From Acuticoccus sp. MNP-M23 (GTDB lineage Bacteria > Pseudomonadota > Alphaproteobacteria > Rhizobiales > Amorphaceae), in contig NZ_CP133480.1 in the NCBI RefSeq assembly GCF_031195445.1, positions 4,456,501 through 4,520,500 of the forward strand: DNA of 64,000 bases, in the 5' to 3' direction. Every line of letters starts with the position of its first letter. Position 1 is the first letter of the stretch. The position numbers were made by a program, and so were the translations under genes. Positions 21,596 to 31,026 of this stretch are shown here, one piece after another. The notes under the pieces were generated by a model. It had not been told where the DNA came from. It ran no database searches and worked only from the letters and a program-made list of their open reading frames with translations.

Positions 21596-22857
21596 GACCG
21601 GTCCGGTCCGGCAAGGCGGCCTGCCACCGTCGCGGCGGCCGCCTCGGTCAGCGCCGAGAGGTCGCGGAAATTCTCGAATGCCGCGATCTCGGGCAACAGT
21701 TCCAGAAGCGCAGCCCGCGCCTCCCCGGAGCCGGCATTTTCGAGGATGGCGAGAATGTCGTCCTGGGCGCCCTTCGCAACAGCAGGATCGGCCGCGGCGC
21801 GTGCCAGGAAATCGTCAAAATGGCTTGGGAGGTGGGGGGTGCCTTCGGCCGCCGGCGGGGTGGTGGCGATGCGCACCCGCTCCACCAGAAGGCGGCCGTT
21901 GGCAAGGCCGCTGGCGGCAAGGCGCGCGTCGTCCAGAAGCGCACGCTGCCGGGCCAGAAGCGCAAAATGGTGCTCGCTTGCGCCGGTGAGGACAAGGCGA
22001 ACCGGCACGATCTCCGCCGTCGCGCCGGTCGCAACACGCTCCAATGCGGCCCGGATCGCGCTTTCGACCGGCTCGGATGTCACGTCGACCGTTTCCTCGA
22101 ACCACTCCACATGGGCAAGGTCGATCTCGGCAAGGTGGACCCGCTCGCCCTCCACCGTGCCGTGGAGCGCGCCCTTGACGCCGGGTTCGCGCACATGACG
22201 GCCCTGCAGGACACCGCAGTAGGCGATCGTGCCCCCCAGCGTTGCGGTGTTTTCCTGCAGCGTCTCGCGGGCATGGATGTGGCCGAGCGCCCAGTAATGG
22301 TAGCCCTTGGCCGAAAGCTCGGCGAGTGAGCATGGCGCGTAGCGCGCATGGCCGCGCGGGTTTTCAAGACCCGTATGCAGGAGGCCGATATTGATTCGCC
22401 CCGGCCAGGCGGGCGGATAGCGGACGGCGAGGTTGTCCACCGTCTCGCGCCGGGCAAAGCTCATCCCGTGGATCACCGCCTCGCCGCATTCGACGGATGA
22501 GGGGCGGTCGGTTCCGAACAGTGTCAGCTTGTCGAAGTGGCGGATCCGGTCGGTGATGTGACTGGCGGCATCGTGGTTGCCGAGAATGGCGAACACCCCG
22601 ATCCCGGCATCGGCAAGCCGCGCCACCTGCCGCTGCACGAAAAGCCCTGTGCCGACGTCCTGCCAGTCCCCGTCCCACAGGTCGCCGGCAATGAGGAAGG
22701 CGTTCACCCCGCGCTCGATGGCCATGTCCACCAGCTCGGCGAATGCCCGGCGCCCGGCGCGGGCAATCTCGACCGCGCGCTCGTCCTCCATCGACACCAG
22801 CCGCGTGAGCGGACTGTCCAGATGAAGGTCGCCGGTGTGAATGAAGCTGAACGCCAT
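21592..22857 (-). CDS. yhaO: SbcD/YhaO-like metallophosphoesterase (DNA repair nuclease)
   Basis: This 421-residue calcineurin-type nuclease is a predicted Mre11-like partner of YhaN. Metal-binding motifs are in order: FIHTGDLHLDSP, IAGDLWDGDWQ, ILGNHDAASH, and the later GLLHTG and WALGHIHARE. The frame is open to 22911 but the ATG at 22857 follows GGAGG with good spacing and gives the canonical start MAFSFIHTGDLH. It is the first gene of the two-gene yhaO-yhaN operon. Confidence 0.9.
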   Translation of the reverse strand: MAFSFIHTGDLHLDSPLTRLVSMEDERAVEIARAGRRAFAELVDMAIERGVNAFLIAGDLWDGDWQDVGTGLFVQRQVARLADAGIGVFAILGNHDAASHITDRIRHFDKLTLFGTDRPSSVECGEAVIHGMSFARRETVDNLAVRYPPAWPGRINIGLLHTGLENPRGHARYAPCSLAELSAKGYHYWALGHIHARETLQENTATLGGTIAYCGVLQGRHVREPGVKGALHGTVEGERVHLAEIDLAHVEWFEETVDVTSEPVESAIRAALERVATGATAEIVPVRLVLTGASEHHFALLARQRALLDDARLAASGLANGRLLVERVRIATTPPAAEGTPHLPSHFDDFLARAAADPAVAKGAQDDILAILENAGSGEARAALLELLPEIAAFENFRDLSALTEAAAATVAGRLAGPDRS

Positions 22858-22998
22858 GACCCCTCCGCACCGGCTTGTCCCGCGCCCTGCCCCGGCAACG
22901 CAAGATGGCAATATGCCGGCTCAACAGCAAAGTTTGCGGCGGTTGCGGCATCAGGGCTGACGCTGCGTCATGTCGGAAGGCTGGGGCGTGCCGGGGGA

Positions 22999-23073
22999 TG
23001 GTGGGCGCGACAGGGATTGAACCTGTGACCCCCTCGGTGTGAACGAGGTGCTCTCCCGCTGAGCTACGCGCCC
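22999..23073 (-). tRNA. tRNA-Val (anticodon CAC)
   Basis: A full cloverleaf is present on the minus strand: acceptor GGGCGCG/CGCGCCC, D-arm TAGCTCAGCGGGAGAGC, anticodon stem CCTCG/CGAGG around loop TTCACAC, and T-arm ACAGGTTCAATCCCTGT. The discriminator A is followed by an encoded CCA (22999-23001). The anticodon CAC reads GUG valine codons. Confidence 0.97.
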
Positions 23074-23089
23074 CCAAGGCCCGGCTGAC

Positions 23090-24589
23090 TTATCCCGTCG
23101 CTTTGGCGGGCGCAAGGGGCTGATGCGAACCTTCCGCCGCTAGCCCCCGCAAAATGTCGTGCCGGACCTTGCCGAGCGCCGTCAGCGGCAAGCTGTCCAC
23201 AACGCGGATGTCCCGCGGCACCTTGTAGCGCGCAAGCTGGGCCGCCATGTGCGACACCAGCGCATCGGGATCGATGCCGGTGCCGACCACGAAGGCCACC
23301 GGGGTCTCCTGCCAGTGCGGGTCCGGCTTGCCGACCACGGCGCAGGCGCTGACGGATGGATGGGCGGACAGCACGCGCTCGACCTCGGCAGGATAGATGT
23401 TCTCGCCGCCCGAGATGATCATGTTCTTCTTGCGCTCGTGAACGGTGAGCGTGCCGTCGGCGGCGATGCTGCCAATGTCGCCGGTGCGGAAATGGCGGCC
23501 GGCAAACGCCGCTGTCGTTGCCGCATCGTCGTCGAAATAGGCCGACAGGATGGGGCCTGCCACGGCAATCTCGCCGTGGGTGCCGGTTGGCTGCGACGTG
23601 CCCTGATCGTCGAGAATGACAATGTCGCTGAGGAGGCCGGAACGTCCCGTGCTGCCTTTGGTGCGGGGTGTGCCATAGCGGTCGTAGGCCGCAATGGGTG
23701 TCGTTTCCGTGGCGCCGTAGATGCACAGCACTGGAATGTTGCGGGCCTCGAAGGCTGCGCACAGCGGCTCGGGCACGATGGTGGAGCCGGTGGCGATGGC
23801 GCGCAGGGACGAAAGGTCCGCCGCCTCGAACGCCGGGTGCGCCAGAAGCGCCTTCATCACGGCCGGCACGAAGACGCTCAGCGTCGGCCGGTCGGCCGCG
23901 ATGGCGCGGAGCGTTTCGCCGGCGTCGAACCTGTCGTGGAGGGTCACTGTGGCGCCGGCCATCAGGGCGGGTGTGGTCTGGATGTTGAGGCCGCCGACAT
24001 GGAACATCGGCAGGACGGTGAGGACGTGGTCGGCCGCCGTCATCTGATGCATGTGGTGGGACTGGATGGCATTGAAGAGAAGCGCCGACTGCGGCAGCAG
24101 CGCCCCTTTCGGCCGCCCGGTGGTGCCGGAGGTGTAGACCAGAAGGCACGGCCGGTCTGCCCCGCCCGAAGCCGCCAGAGGCCGGCGTACAGCGGCAAGA
24201 TCACCCGCCTTGCCCATGCACCTGCGCTCACCTGCCGGCATCAGTGCCGCGGCGGTTGCAGCAAGCGCCTCGTCATGCACCAGCAGCGACGGGCGCGCGT
24301 GGGCGATGGCCCAGAGCAGCTCCGCCTCCGCAAGGCGCCAGTTGAGAGGAACGAGGATCGCGCCGAGCCGAGCCGCGGCATACAGCAGCGCCAGCGTGTC
24401 GGGATGGTTGTGGGCGAGCACCGCAATCCGGTCGCCCGGTGCCACACCGGATGCTGCAAGGCCCGACGCCACGGCATGAACTCTGGCGACGAAGTCGGCG
24501 TAGCGCACCGCCTCCCCGCCGAACCGGATCGCAACCCGGTCAGGATCGAACGCTGCGTTGCGCTCGACGGGGGTGAAGAGATCGCTCAA
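23090..24589 (-). CDS. AMP-forming acyl-CoA synthetase
   Basis: It activates a carboxylic acid to its CoA thioester with ATP. The 499-residue ANL-superfamily enzyme has the P-loop LLVYTSGTTGRPKG, the motif IYGATETTPI, the hinge region TGDIGSIAADG and the catalytic C-terminal Lys in LPLTALGKVRHD. The frame extends upstream, but the TTG at 24589 overlaps the stop of the upstream acyl-CoA dehydrogenase (ATTGA), which gives translational coupling and the normal N-terminus SDLFTPVERNA. The natural acid substrate cannot be told; long- or medium-chain acids are plausible given the dehydrogenase partner. Confidence 0.88.
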   Translation of the reverse strand: MSDLFTPVERNAAFDPDRVAIRFGGEAVRYADFVARVHAVASGLAASGVAPGDRIAVLAHNHPDTLALLYAAARLGAILVPLNWRLAEAELLWAIAHARPSLLVHDEALAATAAALMPAGERRCMGKAGDLAAVRRPLAASGGADRPCLLVYTSGTTGRPKGALLPQSALLFNAIQSHHMHQMTAADHVLTVLPMFHVGGLNIQTTPALMAGATVTLHDRFDAGETLRAIAADRPTLSVFVPAVMKALLAHPAFEAADLSSLRAIATGSTIVPEPLCAAFEARNIPVLCIYGATETTPIAAYDRYGTPRTKGSTGRSGLLSDIVILDDQGTSQPTGTHGEIAVAGPILSAYFDDDAATTAAFAGRHFRTGDIGSIAADGTLTVHERKKNMIISGGENIYPAEVERVLSAHPSVSACAVVGKPDPHWQETPVAFVVGTGIDPDALVSHMAAQLARYKVPRDIRVVDSLPLTALGKVRHDILRGLAAEGSHQPLAPAKATG

Positions 24590-25860
24590 TCGTCGTCTTC
24601 GCCCGGCTCGTAGAGGGCCGCCTTGCCCAGACGGTCGAGGCACAGCTCCGCGGTCCATGGCAGCATCAGCGCCCCGCACCGGCTGTCACGGTAGATCCGC
24701 TCCAGCGGCAGGCGCTTCAGCATCGACTGGCCGCCACATGTGCGGATGGCAAGGCGCGCAATGTCGTTGGCAAACTCCATCACCGTGTACTGGGCAGCCC
24801 AGGCGCGCATCACCTGGTCCTTGGACGGGCGCGGCCCGGCCTCGCTGATGGCCTGGAACCACAGCGTCTTTGCCTGCTCCAGCTTGATCTTCATCTCGGC
24901 CACCGCAATCTGCTTGGTGGCGTACTGGCGGCGCTTGACCGGCGGGGTCCCCGGCATCTCGCCGCGCAGATATCTCACGGTGAAGTCGTAGGCTGCCTGC
25001 GCAAGGCCCATGTAGGCCGGCGAAAGCGTCATGAACATGTGCGGCCAGTTGGATGCGGCCTGAAAGTAGACACCGCGCGGCATCAGCGCCGCCTCCTCCG
25101 CCACGAACACATCCTCGAAGATGAGCGTGCGGGAGACTGTGCCGCGCATGCCGAGCGGGTCCCACTCGCCCACCACGGACACGCCCTCGGCGTTGGCCGG
25201 GATGGCGAGATAGAGCGTGTTGCGGCGGCTTTTCTGGCCTGACCCGTCGGTTTCGGTGCACAGGACACCGTAATAATCGGCGCTGCCGGAGAGCGACGCG
25301 AAGATCTTCTTGCCGCGGACGATCCAGCCGCCGTCCACCGGCTCCGCTTCGGTGGCAAATGCCACGGCGCCGGACGCGGCCGCCCCGCCTTCGGAGAAGG
25401 GCTGCGCGTAGATCGCACCATCCTCGACGATGCGCTTGTAATGGACGCCGCGGCGCGCCTCGTGGGTGGCGCGGGCCTCGTCGTCCATGTCGAGATCATC
25501 GGCGAGCGGGCCGGACCACAGCGTGGAGCAGACGTGCATGTTCCAGGTCAGCGCCGTTGCGCCGCAATAACGGCCGATTTCGGCGGCGGTCAGCGAATAG
25601 GCGCGATAGTCCGCCCCCTCCCCGCCAAACCGCTCGGGAATGCAGATGCCGAGAAGTCCGGCGCGGTGCATGTCGTCGAAATTCTCGGTCGGAAAGCGGG
25701 CCTCGCGATCAATGACGAAGGCACGCTCTGCAAACGTGGGACCGAGCGCACGAGCCCTTGCCGCCAGTTCCGCCTCGAAGGGGGTGAGGCGGAAGGCGGC
25801 AGGGTCGAACATCGGCGCATCCAGCACCGTGTCCGCGACGGGTGGCTGCGCGATGTTCAT
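24586..25860 (-). CDS. Acyl-CoA dehydrogenase family protein
   Basis: This FAD enzyme of 424 residues introduces a double bond into an acyl-CoA. N-terminal helical domain, beta-barrel segment (GGWIVRGKKIFASLSGSADYY) and C-terminal helical domain (RTCGGQSMLKRLPLERIYRD) are in the usual order. The loop that normally carries the catalytic Glu is not obviously conserved, so a related activity (for example a flavin monooxygenase of the same fold) is possible. It is coupled to the acyl-CoA synthetase by a stop/start overlap and preceded by a GST gene three bases upstream. Confidence 0.82.
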   Translation of the reverse strand: MNIAQPPVADTVLDAPMFDPAAFRLTPFEAELAARARALGPTFAERAFVIDREARFPTENFDDMHRAGLLGICIPERFGGEGADYRAYSLTAAEIGRYCGATALTWNMHVCSTLWSGPLADDLDMDDEARATHEARRGVHYKRIVEDGAIYAQPFSEGGAAASGAVAFATEAEPVDGGWIVRGKKIFASLSGSADYYGVLCTETDGSGQKSRRNTLYLAIPANAEGVSVVGEWDPLGMRGTVSRTLIFEDVFVAEEAALMPRGVYFQAASNWPHMFMTLSPAYMGLAQAAYDFTVRYLRGEMPGTPPVKRRQYATKQIAVAEMKIKLEQAKTLWFQAISEAGPRPSKDQVMRAWAAQYTVMEFANDIARLAIRTCGGQSMLKRLPLERIYRDSRCGALMLPWTAELCLDRLGKAALYEPGEDDD

Positions 25861-25863
25861 GGC

Positions 25864-26514
25864 TTATTTCACTTCGTCGTGGGCAAGAACCCAGCTTTCC
25901 TTGACCCCTTCGTCACGCCACTTCTTGAAGCTGGCGTTGTCCAGAAGTGCGTCCACGTACTTGCCGGTCTCGTCGTTGAGGGGCCAGGCATAGGTGCGAA
26001 GACGTGTGGCGAGCGGCGTGAACATCGCATCCACCGCACCCCATTTGCCGAACAGGAACGGGCCGCCGGAGCGCATCATCCGGTCCCGCACGATCCCCTC
26101 GAAACGCTCGACGTCCTTGCGGGCCTGGGCGCCGCCGCGCTCCTTGTAGGGGAAGGATTTGCGCAGGTTCATCGGGCAGGCCTTGCGCAGGCCCGGGAAT
26201 CCGGAATGCATTTCAGCCGACAGGGTGCGCGCGCGGCCACGCTCCTGCATGTCCTCCGGCCAGATCCCCGCGTCCGGCTTCACCTCGGCCAGGTATTCGA
26301 TGATCGCAAGGCTGTCCCAGACGGCATAGGAACGGTCGACCAGGATCGGGACCTTGGCTGCCGGAGAATAGGTCAGCAGAGTTGCGCGGGTCTCGGGCGT
26401 ATCGAGAGGGACGAGTTCTTCCTCGTACTCGAAACCGAAGTGGTCAAGCACCAGCCACGGCCGCAGCGACCAGGAGGAATAGTTCTTGTTGCCGACGACA
26501 ATCGTGTAACGCAT
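25864..26514 (-). CDS. Glutathione S-transferase family protein
   Basis: This 216-residue GST has an N-terminal thioredoxin fold (IVVGNKNYSSWSLRPWLVLDHFGF) with the SxxR-type glutathione site NYSSWSLRP and the cis-Pro loop AKVPILV, followed by a helical C-terminal domain. The substrate is unknown. It ends three bases before the acyl-CoA dehydrogenase starts, so the GST, dehydrogenase and synthetase probably form one operon. Confidence 0.85.
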   Translation of the reverse strand: MRYTIVVGNKNYSSWSLRPWLVLDHFGFEYEEELVPLDTPETRATLLTYSPAAKVPILVDRSYAVWDSLAIIEYLAEVKPDAGIWPEDMQERGRARTLSAEMHSGFPGLRKACPMNLRKSFPYKERGGAQARKDVERFEGIVRDRMMRSGGPFLFGKWGAVDAMFTPLATRLRTYAWPLNDETGKYVDALLDNASFKKWRDEGVKESWVLAHDEVK

Positions 26515-26721
26515 AGCCTGTCTTTGTCTCTTCCATGGTTCGGTGAACGGCGCCGGAGCGTCGTCACCGCGCCGGTGCGGGCGCGTGGATCACGCCAGGA
26601 GCTGCAATCATTGCGAAGATGATGCCAAAGGTCCACGCCCCCGGCACCGAAAACACTGCACAGCACGTTTGCGCAGCCTCACCCTGAGTGTGAGGCCGCG
26701 TGACAACGCAGGGCCGATGGA

Positions 26722-27549
26722 TCAGACGAGATCCCAGTCGGGCGCAAAGGCGGGGTCGATCAGGCGGCCGGCCTTGGAGCCCAGCGCGTCGATCCGGCGC
26801 ACGTCCTCAGCGGAAAGTTCGATCTCCTGCGCGCCGAGGTTGGCTGCAAGACGCTCCGGAGACTGGCTCTTGGGGATCGCCAGCACGCGCTCCTGCTGGA
26901 GGAGCCACGCCAGCGAAATGATCGCCGGGTTGGTGCCGTGCGCCGCCGCAATCTCCTTCAGCACCGGATCGTCCATCACCTTGCCGCGGCCGAGCGGGCT
27001 GTAGGCGGTGACGCCCATGTTCAGGCTTTCGGCGGTCTTCAGAATGTCCGACTGGTCGAGGAAGGGGTGATATTCCACCTGGTTCACCGCAAGGGGCACT
27101 TCGGCGAGGCTGGCGGCCTCACGCATCAGTGCCGGTGGAAAATTGGAAATGCCGACCGCACGGGCAAGGCCGCGCTTCTGGACTTCGCAAAGCGCAGGCA
27201 CCGATTCGGAAAGCGGGGTCGTCTCTCCCGGCCAGTGGATGAGGTAAAGGTCCACATAGTCGAGGCCGAGGCGGCCGAGCGATGCTTCGCAGGTGGCGGG
27301 CAGAACGTCTGCTGCCAAGTGGTCGTGCCAACCCTTGGTGGTGACGAAGATCTGGTCGCGCGGGATGCTGGCGGCGCGAATGCCGGCGCCCACCGCTTCT
27401 TCGTTCTCGTACCGCTCGGCGGTGTCGACGTGGCGGTAACCGGCATCGATCCCGGACGAGACGGCCTTGATGCACACGTCGTCATGGAGTTCGAACGTGC
27501 CGATCCCGAGCTTGGGGATCGTCACGTTCGCGGTCTTGAAGTTCAACAC
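26722..27549 (-). CDS. Aldo/keto reductase
   Basis: This NADPH-dependent carbonyl reductase of 275 residues has a (beta/alpha)8 fold. The catalytic tetrad is visible: Asp and Tyr in HVDTAERYENE, Lys in VTTKGWHD and His in LYLIHWPG; the cofactor site is near IPKSQSPERL. It resembles the 2,5-diketo-D-gluconate reductase subgroup. The start is GTG with AAAGGG upstream. About 200 bases separate it from the GST gene; they hold a 7-bp hairpin at 26676-26696 (GCCTCAC/GTGAGGC) and nothing else obvious. Confidence 0.88.
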   Translation of the reverse strand: MLNFKTANVTIPKLGIGTFELHDDVCIKAVSSGIDAGYRHVDTAERYENEEAVGAGIRAASIPRDQIFVTTKGWHDHLAADVLPATCEASLGRLGLDYVDLYLIHWPGETTPLSESVPALCEVQKRGLARAVGISNFPPALMREAASLAEVPLAVNQVEYHPFLDQSDILKTAESLNMGVTAYSPLGRGKVMDDPVLKEIAAAHGTNPAIISLAWLLQQERVLAIPKSQSPERLAANLGAQEIELSAEDVRRIDALGSKAGRLIDPAFAPDWDLV

Positions 27550-27588
27550 GTCGCTACCCTTTCGTTGCCGAACGGGCGGTGCTGCACG

Positions 27589-28194
27589 CTAGCCGAGGTC
27601 TTCGACCCGGCTCACGATCTTGCCGACGAGCCCGTAATCGATCGCCTCGTCCGCACCCATCCAATAATCACGGTCGGTATCGGTCTCGATGCGCTCCAGC
27701 GGCTGGCCTGTCGCATTGGCGAACAGGTGGTTCAGCCGTTCGCGCATCTTGATGATCTCGCGTGCCTGGATCTCGATGTCGGACGCCACGCCGCCTGCGC
27801 CACCGGAGGGTTGGTGCAGCAGGAAGCGCGTGTTGGGTGTGCAGTAACGCCGTTCCTTGGGAACGGAGATGTAGATCAGTGCACCGGCGGAGGCGACCCA
27901 CCCCATGCCAAGAATGTTCACGTCCGGCTTGATGAGGCCGATCGTGTCATGGATCATGTCGCCGGACTCAACGTGTCCGCCGGGTGAGGAAACAATCAGC
28001 GTGATCGGGTCACTCGACACGTGAGCGAGCGCCAGAAGGCGCTGACACACGTCCCGTGCAAGGTCCATCGTGATCGGGCCGACGATCATCACCTGGCGCG
28101 CCTCGAAGAGGTGCTTGTCGACCGGGATCGACTGCTGTGCCTTGACCTTCTCGTCGTCGTCATCTTCGTCGTCGAAACGGGGGATTAGCGGCAT
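27589..28194 (-). CDS. ClpP-family serine protease, atypical short paralogue
   Basis: This 201-residue protein belongs to the ClpP/crotonase-like protease family. The catalytic triad can be placed: Ser in MGWVASAGA (where typical ClpP has GQAASMGA), His in LLHQPSGG, and Asp in [13 protein letters not shown]. The N-terminus carries an acidic run (DDEDDDDEK) instead of a normal processed propeptide. The main ClpP gene usually sits next to clpX, which is absent here, so I take this as a divergent second copy. The ATG at 28194 is used; GTG just before it is an alternative. Confidence 0.82.
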   Translation of the reverse strand: MPLIPRFDDEDDDDEKVKAQQSIPVDKHLFEARQVMIVGPITMDLARDVCQRLLALAHVSSDPITLIVSSPGGHVESGDMIHDTIGLIKPDVNILGMGWVASAGALIYISVPKERRYCTPNTRFLLHQPSGGAGGVASDIEIQAREIIKMRERLNHLFANATGQPLERIETDTDRDYWMGADEAIDYGLVGKIVSRVEDLG

Positions 28195-28331
28195 CACATC
28201 CTGTCCTGGAAATATGGCTCGCTATCTATGGAATGTGGCCGCCAAACGCAAACACCATCGCGCTCTGCAACCACAAAGGGATCAAAACCGGCGTGTGAAC
28301 CGTTGTCGCAGTTCAACGAATGGAGCGATCG

Positions 28332-28982
28332 GTGACGACTGTGGAGCAAAAACCCAAGACCGCCTGGGAACAGATCAACAAGCGCAAGCTGTTCGAGCGC
28401 TTTGCGATCGAGATCGGCCCGGCGCTCGCCTTCGTCATTGCCCTGCAAATTCTGGGACTGAATCAGGCCACGTTGTTCTTCATTGTCGCAACCCTCGGCA
28501 CAGCTCTCTACTCGTGGTTCGAGAAGCGGCATTTTCCGTACATTCCGTTCGGAATGGTGGTGCTTGCGGCGGTGTTCGGCGCGGCCACGATCGCGTTCGA
28601 CAACGCGGCATGGATCGAGTTTCGTGCAACCCTCGTTAACGCTGGGGGCGCGGTCGCGCTGCTGGTCGGCCTGTTGATGGGCAAGCTCGTCTTGAAGAAC
28701 TCGCTGCAGGACGGTTTCCGCCTCACCGATGGCGCCTGGTGGGTGCTGACGCTGCGGATGATCATCTTCTTGTCGATCATGGCCGCTGCCAACGAATTCA
28801 TGCGCCTCACGTTCAGCACCGAAACCTGGGCAATCTTCAAGACCGTGACGCCGGTGTTCAACCTGGTGTTCCTGGCGCTGAGCTGGCGCACTATACGCGA
28901 CAATCTGTCAGGCGAGCACGGCGTCCAGCTGACCGAAACGCCGCCGGTGGGGCCGAAAACCGCACTCCACCCAGCGCATTGA
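28332..28982 (+). CDS. yciB: Inner-membrane septation protein A (YciB)
   Basis: This multi-spanning membrane protein of about 216 residues is implicated in envelope maintenance and cell division. Five or so hydrophobic stretches and the conserved LALSWRTIRDNLSGEHGVQ-like end agree with the YciB/IspZ family, with core phrases FFIVATLGTALYSWFEK and DGAWWVLTLRM. I prefer the GTG at 28332 because GGAG lies six bases upstream; an in-frame ATG at 28320 has no ribosome-binding site. It is divergent from the ClpP-like gene. Confidence 0.9.
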   Translation: MTTVEQKPKTAWEQINKRKLFERFAIEIGPALAFVIALQILGLNQATLFFIVATLGTALYSWFEKRHFPYIPFGMVVLAAVFGAATIAFDNAAWIEFRATLVNAGGAVALLVGLLMGKLVLKNSLQDGFRLTDGAWWVLTLRMIIFLSIMAAANEFMRLTFSTETWAIFKTVTPVFNLVFLALSWRTIRDNLSGEHGVQLTETPPVGPKTALHPAH

Positions 28983-29047
28983 CCCTGTCGGCGGCCGCAG
29001 CTTGGGATAAGGTCCCCCCAACGCAACCGGCAGGACAGGCAACGCAG

Positions 29048-29368
29048 ATGGCGTACATCACCATGAACCGCTTCAAGGTGAAAAAGGGCAGCGAGGCAGA
29101 GTTCGAACAGGTCTGGCTGACCCGCGATTCGTATCTCACCGAGGTGCCGGGCTTCGTGGAATTCCAGCTTCTGAAGGGACCCGAGAAGGACGACCACGTC
29201 CTCTACGCCTCCCACTCGGTCTGGCAGAACGAGGCGGTGTTCCTCGACTGGACGCGCTCCGAGAGCTTCCGCAAGGCGCATGCCGGCACGGGAAGCACCA
29301 AATCGATCTATGTCGGCCACCCGGAGCTGGAGACGTTCACCTCACTCCAGCGTGTCGCAAAGGATTGA
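29048..29368 (+). CDS. Antibiotic biosynthesis monooxygenase (ABM)-fold protein, HmoA/IsdG-like
   Basis: This 106-residue ferredoxin-like alpha/beta-barrel protein has the features NRFKVKKGSEAEFEQVW, VPGFVEFQLL and a late HPELETFTSLQRV. Related proteins are haem-degrading or haem-binding monooxygenases (HmoA/IsdG) or quinol oxidases. No haem-uptake genes are near, so the specific role is open. It starts about 65 bases after yciB. Confidence 0.8.
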   Translation: MAYITMNRFKVKKGSEAEFEQVWLTRDSYLTEVPGFVEFQLLKGPEKDDHVLYASHSVWQNEAVFLDWTRSESFRKAHAGTGSTKSIYVGHPELETFTSLQRVAKD

Positions 29369-29401
29369 CGGAAGGGCGGCCCGCGCGGGGCCGCCGCTCG
29401 C

Positions 29402-30898
29402 CTATTCCATCACCGGCATGGAGAATTCGGCGCCTTCCTTCACGCCGCTCGGCCAGCGCTGGGTGACGGTCTTCGTGCGGGTGTAGAAGCGGATCGAATC
29501 AGGGCCGTGCTGGTTGAGATCGCCAAAGCCGGAGCGCTTCCAGCCGCCGAACGTGTGGTAGGCCAGCGGCACCGGGATCGGCACGTTCACCCCCACCATT
29601 CCCGTGACGACCTTCGACACGAAGTCCCGCGCAGTATCGCCGTCGCGCGTGTAGATCGAGACGCCGTTGCCGTACTCGTGCTCGGTCGGCAGCCGCAGCG
29701 CCTCATCGTAATCCGCCGCACGCACCACCGAGAGGACGGGGCCGAAGATCTCCTCGCGGTAGATGGTCATGTCCGGCGTGACACGGTCGAACAGGCACGC
29801 CCCCATGTAGAAGCCGTCTTCGTAGCCCTGCATCTTAAAGCCGCGGCCGTCGACCACCAGCTCGGCCCCCTCCTCGACGCCCTTGTCCACGTAGGAGCGC
29901 ACCCGGTTCACCGCGGCGCGGGTGACGAGCGGGCCGAAGTCCGCGTCCGGGTCTTCCGACGGGCCGATCCGCAGCGCCTCGACCTTGGGGACGAGCCGCG
30001 CCATCAGCGCCTCCGCCGCCTTCTCGCCCACCGGCACCGCAACGGAGACGGCCATGCAGCGCTCGCCGGCCGAGCCGTAACCGGCGCCGATGAGGGCGTT
30101 TGCCGCCTGCTCCATGTCGGCATCCGGCATCACGATCATATGGTTCTTCGCGCCGCCGAAGCACTGGACGCGCTTTCCGTGCGCAGCGCCGGTGGCATAG
30201 ACGTAGGCGGCAATGTCGGACGAGCCGACGAAGCCCACTGCCATCACGTCGGGTTCGGTCAGCAGCGTGTCCACCGCCTCCTTGTCACCGTTGACCACGT
30301 TGAGGATGCCGGCGGGCAGCCCGGCTTCCATCATCAGCTCGGCAAGGCGCATGGGGACGCCGGGGTCCCGCTCGGACGGCTTCAGAACGAAGGCGTTGCC
30401 GCAGGCGATCGCCGGGCAGAATTTCCACATCGGGATCATCGCGGGAAAATTGAACGGGGTGATGCCCGCCACGACCCCCAGCGGCTGCCGGACGGAGTAG
30501 ATGTCGATCCCCGGCCCGGCCCCTTCGGAAAATTCGCCCTTCATCAGATGCGGAATGCCGACCGCAAACTCGGCGACCTCGAGCCCGCGCTGAATGTCGC
30601 CTTTCGCGTCGGGCACGGTCTTGCCGTGCTCTGCGGCCAGAAGCTCGGCCAGCTCCTCCATGTTCTCGTTCAGGAGCGCAACGAAGCGCATCATCACCCT
30701 GGCACGCCGCTGGGGGTTGGTGGCAGCCCAGGCCGGCTGCGCCTCGGCTGCGTTGGCGATGGCCGCGCGCACCTCGTCTGCGCTGGCAAGGGCCACACGG
30801 GCCTGAACTTCGCCGGTTGCCGGGCGAAACACGTCCGCCTGCCGTCCAGAGGTTCCCGCCACAATGGTCCCGCCGATGAAATGGCCAACCTCACGCAT
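29402..30898 (-). CDS. mmsA: Methylmalonate-semialdehyde dehydrogenase (CoA-acylating)
   Basis: It oxidises methylmalonate semialdehyde to propionyl-CoA with NAD and CoA, the last step of valine (and thymine) breakdown. In 498 residues the ALDH fold shows GITPFNFPAMIPMW, the Glu/Cys region with catalytic Cys in SAGERCMAVS, and the FGGWKRSGFGDL end. The family trait is the lack of the general-base Glu used by hydrolytic ALDHs. The frame is open to 30958 but the ATG at 30898 follows GGGAG. The upstream steps may be supplied by the genes at 56.6-58.9 kb. Confidence 0.92.
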   Translation of the reverse strand: MREVGHFIGGTIVAGTSGRQADVFRPATGEVQARVALASADEVRAAIANAAEAQPAWAATNPQRRARVMMRFVALLNENMEELAELLAAEHGKTVPDAKGDIQRGLEVAEFAVGIPHLMKGEFSEGAGPGIDIYSVRQPLGVVAGITPFNFPAMIPMWKFCPAIACGNAFVLKPSERDPGVPMRLAELMMEAGLPAGILNVVNGDKEAVDTLLTEPDVMAVGFVGSSDIAAYVYATGAAHGKRVQCFGGAKNHMIVMPDADMEQAANALIGAGYGSAGERCMAVSVAVPVGEKAAEALMARLVPKVEALRIGPSEDPDADFGPLVTRAAVNRVRSYVDKGVEEGAELVVDGRGFKMQGYEDGFYMGACLFDRVTPDMTIYREEIFGPVLSVVRAADYDEALRLPTEHEYGNGVSIYTRDGDTARDFVSKVVTGMVGVNVPIPVPLAYHTFGGWKRSGFGDLNQHGPDSIRFYTRTKTVTQRWPSGVKEGAEFSMPVME

Positions 30899-31026
30899 AA
30901 TGTCTCCCGCCGCCTGCGTCGCTTTTGAGCAAATATCCTGCACAATTTGGCGACACATGCCAGCCGATCACGGCGAACCGGACGCTTCGCGTTGCGCTGT
31001 CCAATGCCGGGCGCTAGAGACGCCGG

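Noticed and set aside
26676-26696. Hairpin GCCTCAC/GTGAGGC between the GST and aldo/keto reductase genes
   Set aside because: It is a short stem without a T tract or neighbouring regulatory element; it could occur by chance.
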